Of a DNA stretch of 64,000 bases, positions 61,972-64,000 are shown in pieces. A program made the translations under genes and the position numbers. The stretch comes from an uncultured Litoreibacter sp. (GTDB lineage: Bacteria > Pseudomonadota > Alphaproteobacteria > Rhodobacterales > Rhodobacteraceae): NCBI RefSeq assembly GCF_947501785.1, contig NZ_CANMXB010000001.1:434001-498000 (forward strand). Direction: 5' to 3'. Under the pieces are notes generated by a model that saw nothing but the letters and a program-made list of their open reading frames with translations, ran no database searches and was not told where the DNA came from. The first letter of the stretch is position 1. Each line of letters opens with the position of its first letter.

Positions 61972-63990
61972 GTGGATATTGCCAGCCTTCGCGAAAATCA
62001 TCCGGAACATTGGAACAAGGCCTGCGCGATCCGCGTGCTGACGCTGGATGCGGTTGCCGCCGCCAATTCAGGGCATTCGGGCATGCCGATGGGCATGGCG
62101 GACGTGGCCACCGTGCTGTTTGAGAAGCATCTGAAATTTGACGCCGCCGCGCCGAACTGGCCCGATCGCGACCGGTTCATCCTGTCGGCGGGGCACGGGT
62201 CGATGCTGCTCTATTCGCTGCTGCACCTGACGGGCTACGCGGATATGACCATCGAGCAGGTGAAGAACTTCCGCCAGCTGGGCGCGATTACGGCGGGCCA
62301 CCCTGAGTTTGGCCACGCGACGGGCATCGAGACCACCACCGGCCCGCTGGGGCAGGGGATTGCCAACTCGGTCGGCTTCGCGCTTGCCGAAGAGGTGCAG
62401 CGCGCGAGTTTCGGCAAGAAGATGGTGGACCACTACACCTACTGCATCGCCGGCGACGGCTGCCTGATGGAGGGCGTCAGCCAGGAAGCCATTGGGCTGG
62501 CGGGCAAGCATGAGCTGGGCAAGCTGATCGTGCTGTGGGACAACAACAACATCACCATCGACGGCACCGTCGAGCTGTCGGACCGCACCGACCAGGTGCA
62601 GCGCTTCAAGGCGTCGGGCTGGCATGTGCAGGAAATCGACGGCCACGACCCCGACGCGATTGATGCGGCCCTTGAGAAAGCGAAGAAGACCAAGAAGCCG
62701 TCGATGATTGCGTGCAAAACGCATATCGCGCTGGGGTCTTCGGCGCAGGACACGTCCAAAGGCCACGGCGCTTTGACGGCCGATGACCTGATCGCGGACA
62801 CCCGCAAGGTTTACGGGTGGGAGCACGGGCCTTTTGTGATCCCCGCCGACATCAAGTCGGCTTGGGAGGCCATCGGCGCACGTGGCGCGGCTGATCGTGA
62901 CGCATGGGAGGCCCGCCTGGAAGCCATGCCCGCAGGCAAGCAAGCGCGGTTTGCGCGCCAGCAAGCAGGCGCCGCGCCGCGCAAGCTGTCGGCCACCATC
63001 AAGGCCCTGAAAAAGCAGATCAGCGAAAGCGCCCCGAAAGTGGCGACCCGCAAAGCGTCGGAAATGGCCTTGGAGGTCATCAACCCGATCATGCCCGAAA
63101 CCTTCGGCGGCTCGGCCGACCTGACGGGGTCCAACAACACGCTGACCTCGGATATGGGGGTGTTTGACCCGTCCAACCGCAAGGGCCGCTACATGTATTA
63201 CGGCGTGCGGGAGCACGGCATGGCCGCCGCAATGAACGGCATGGCTTTGCATGGCGGATCAAAGCCTTACGGCGGGACGTTCATGTGTTTCACGGACTAT
63301 GCACGTGGGTCCATGCGCCTGTCGGCGCTGATGGGCATCCCTGTCACTTACGTCATGACACACGATTCAATTGGTCTGGGCGAAGACGGCCCAACGCACC
63401 AGCCGGTGGAGCATTTGGCGATGCTGCGCGCGACGCCGAATATGAATGTGTTCCGCCCGGCGGATGCGGTAGAGACGGCCGAGGCCTGGGAGGTCGCGCT
63501 GACCTCGCCCAAGACGCCATCCGTTCTGGCGCTGTCGCGGCAGGGGTTGCCAACGGTGCGCACCACGCACACCACCCGCAACGAGGCCTCCAAAGGGGCT
63601 TATGTGCTGGCTGAGGCCGAGAACAAGCGCCAAGCCATCTTGATGGCGACCGGGTCGGAAGTGTCCATCGCGATGGAGGCAAAGGCGCTTCTGGAAGCGG
63701 ATGGGATCGGGACGCGAGTCGTGTCCATGCCCTGCTGGGAGCTGTTTGAGGCGCAGGACGAGACATACCGCCGCAAGGTGCTGCCGGCGGGCCCTGTGCG
63801 CGTGGCCATCGAGGCGGGGGTGCAATTTGGCTGGGACAAATGGCTGACCGGCGAACGCGGCAACCGCAACAAGGCGGGCTTTGTCGGCATGGAAGGCTTC
63901 GGCGCGTCGGCCCCGGCGGGCGAGCTGTACGAGCATTTCGGGATCACGGCGAAAGAGACCGCTGCAAAGGTGCGTGAGCTTCTGTCTTAG
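61972..63990 (+). CDS. tkt: Transketolase
   Basis: Thiamine-dependent transfer of two-carbon units in the pentose phosphate pathway, 672 residues. [18 protein letters not shown] near residue 24, [35 protein letters not shown], the cofactor motif [18 protein letters not shown] near 153, [10 protein letters not shown], then [16 protein letters not shown] and [19 protein letters not shown] in the pyrimidine domain. GTG start at 61972 follows GGGGGACC. The stop is 10 bases before the window ends. Confidence 0.97.
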   Translation: MDIASLRENHPEHWNKACAIRVLTLDAVAAANSGHSGMPMGMADVATVLFEKHLKFDAAAPNWPDRDRFILSAGHGSMLLYSLLHLTGYADMTIEQVKNFRQLGAITAGHPEFGHATGIETTTGPLGQGIANSVGFALAEEVQRASFGKKMVDHYTYCIAGDGCLMEGVSQEAIGLAGKHELGKLIVLWDNNNITIDGTVELSDRTDQVQRFKASGWHVQEIDGHDPDAIDAALEKAKKTKKPSMIACKTHIALGSSAQDTSKGHGALTADDLIADTRKVYGWEHGPFVIPADIKSAWEAIGARGAADRDAWEARLEAMPAGKQARFARQQAGAAPRKLSATIKALKKQISESAPKVATRKASEMALEVINPIMPETFGGSADLTGSNNTLTSDMGVFDPSNRKGRYMYYGVREHGMAAAMNGMALHGGSKPYGGTFMCFTDYARGSMRLSALMGIPVTYVMTHDSIGLGEDGPTHQPVEHLAMLRATPNMNVFRPADAVETAEAWEVALTSPKTPSVLALSRQGLPTVRTTHTTRNEASKGAYVLAEAENKRQAILMATGSEVSIAMEAKALLEADGIGTRVVSMPCWELFEAQDETYRRKVLPAGPVRVAIEAGVQFGWDKWLTGERGNRNKAGFVGMEGFGASAPAGELYEHFGITAKETAAKVRELLS

Positions 63991-64000
63991 GCCGGGCGGC

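Overview
The window looks like a chromosomal segment of an alphaproteobacterium of the order Rhodobacterales (Roseobacter-type, free-living, probably marine). The pointers are the GC-rich codon use, a complete Rhodobacter-capsulatus-type gene transfer agent (GTA) cluster lying between mltG and cysE, a pyruvate dehydrogenase E1-beta with its own lipoyl domain, and an acetyl-CoA synthetase next to an SLC5-type sensor kinase. The species cannot be named from the sequence alone.

Layout. (1) 0.15-13.4 kb, two-carbon and short-chain acid metabolism: acs, a five-gene LIV-type ABC transporter (minus strand), and divergently a DUF2083/ScfR-type regulator, a single-domain response regulator, a small two-helix membrane protein, a sodium:solute symporter fused to a histidine kinase (CrbS-like), and an orphan FliM/FliN-like protein. 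(2) 13.5-17.4 kb: glnB-glnA, a NAD(P)H-hydrate repair pair that is split into two overlapping genes, and a Hint-domain protein. (3) 17.7-22 kb: tRNA-Leu(UAG), trigger factor, two membrane proteins, and the rpsF-rpsR-rplI ribosomal operon. (4) 22.1-26.7 kb: a YceI protein, the otnK-otnC-otnI acid-sugar operon, and a cytochrome b561-YceI fusion. (5) 26.9-33.7 kb: fatty-acid synthesis (fabD, fabG, acpP, fabF) with mltG, interrupted by a membrane PilZ protein and a tandem SnoaL protein on the other strand. (6) 33.7-48.9 kb: the GTA cluster g1 to g15 plus a DUF2793 gene, all intact and mostly translationally coupled; its leader holds a CtrA-like site, a possible promoter and two consecutive intrinsic terminators. 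(7) 49.0-53.6 kb: cysE and pdhA-pdhB-pdhC. (8) 53.7-64.0 kb: ftsB, lower glycolysis/gluconeogenesis (fda, pgk, two gap paralogues, tkt), zapA with a coiled-coil partner, and a small variable island holding the 3' remnant of a homocysteine methyltransferase, a perfect inverted repeat and an accessory ORF.

How it fits together. Sites with the core TTANCGNTAA lie upstream of pdhA, gap1 and gap2 (two copies), with a near match before pgk. This suggests that one LacI-family central-carbon regulator (CceR type) controls the 51-61 kb block. The acs region reads as a sensing, transport and activation module for acetate or related acids.

The most interesting points are the GTA leader with tandem terminators and a CtrA-like box, the shared TTANCGNTAA regulon, the SLC5-kinase/acs/ABC-transporter module, an unlisted 47-residue membrane protein directly after gap2, and the split hydrate-repair gene. 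All functions are assigned by reading motifs; no database search was run.
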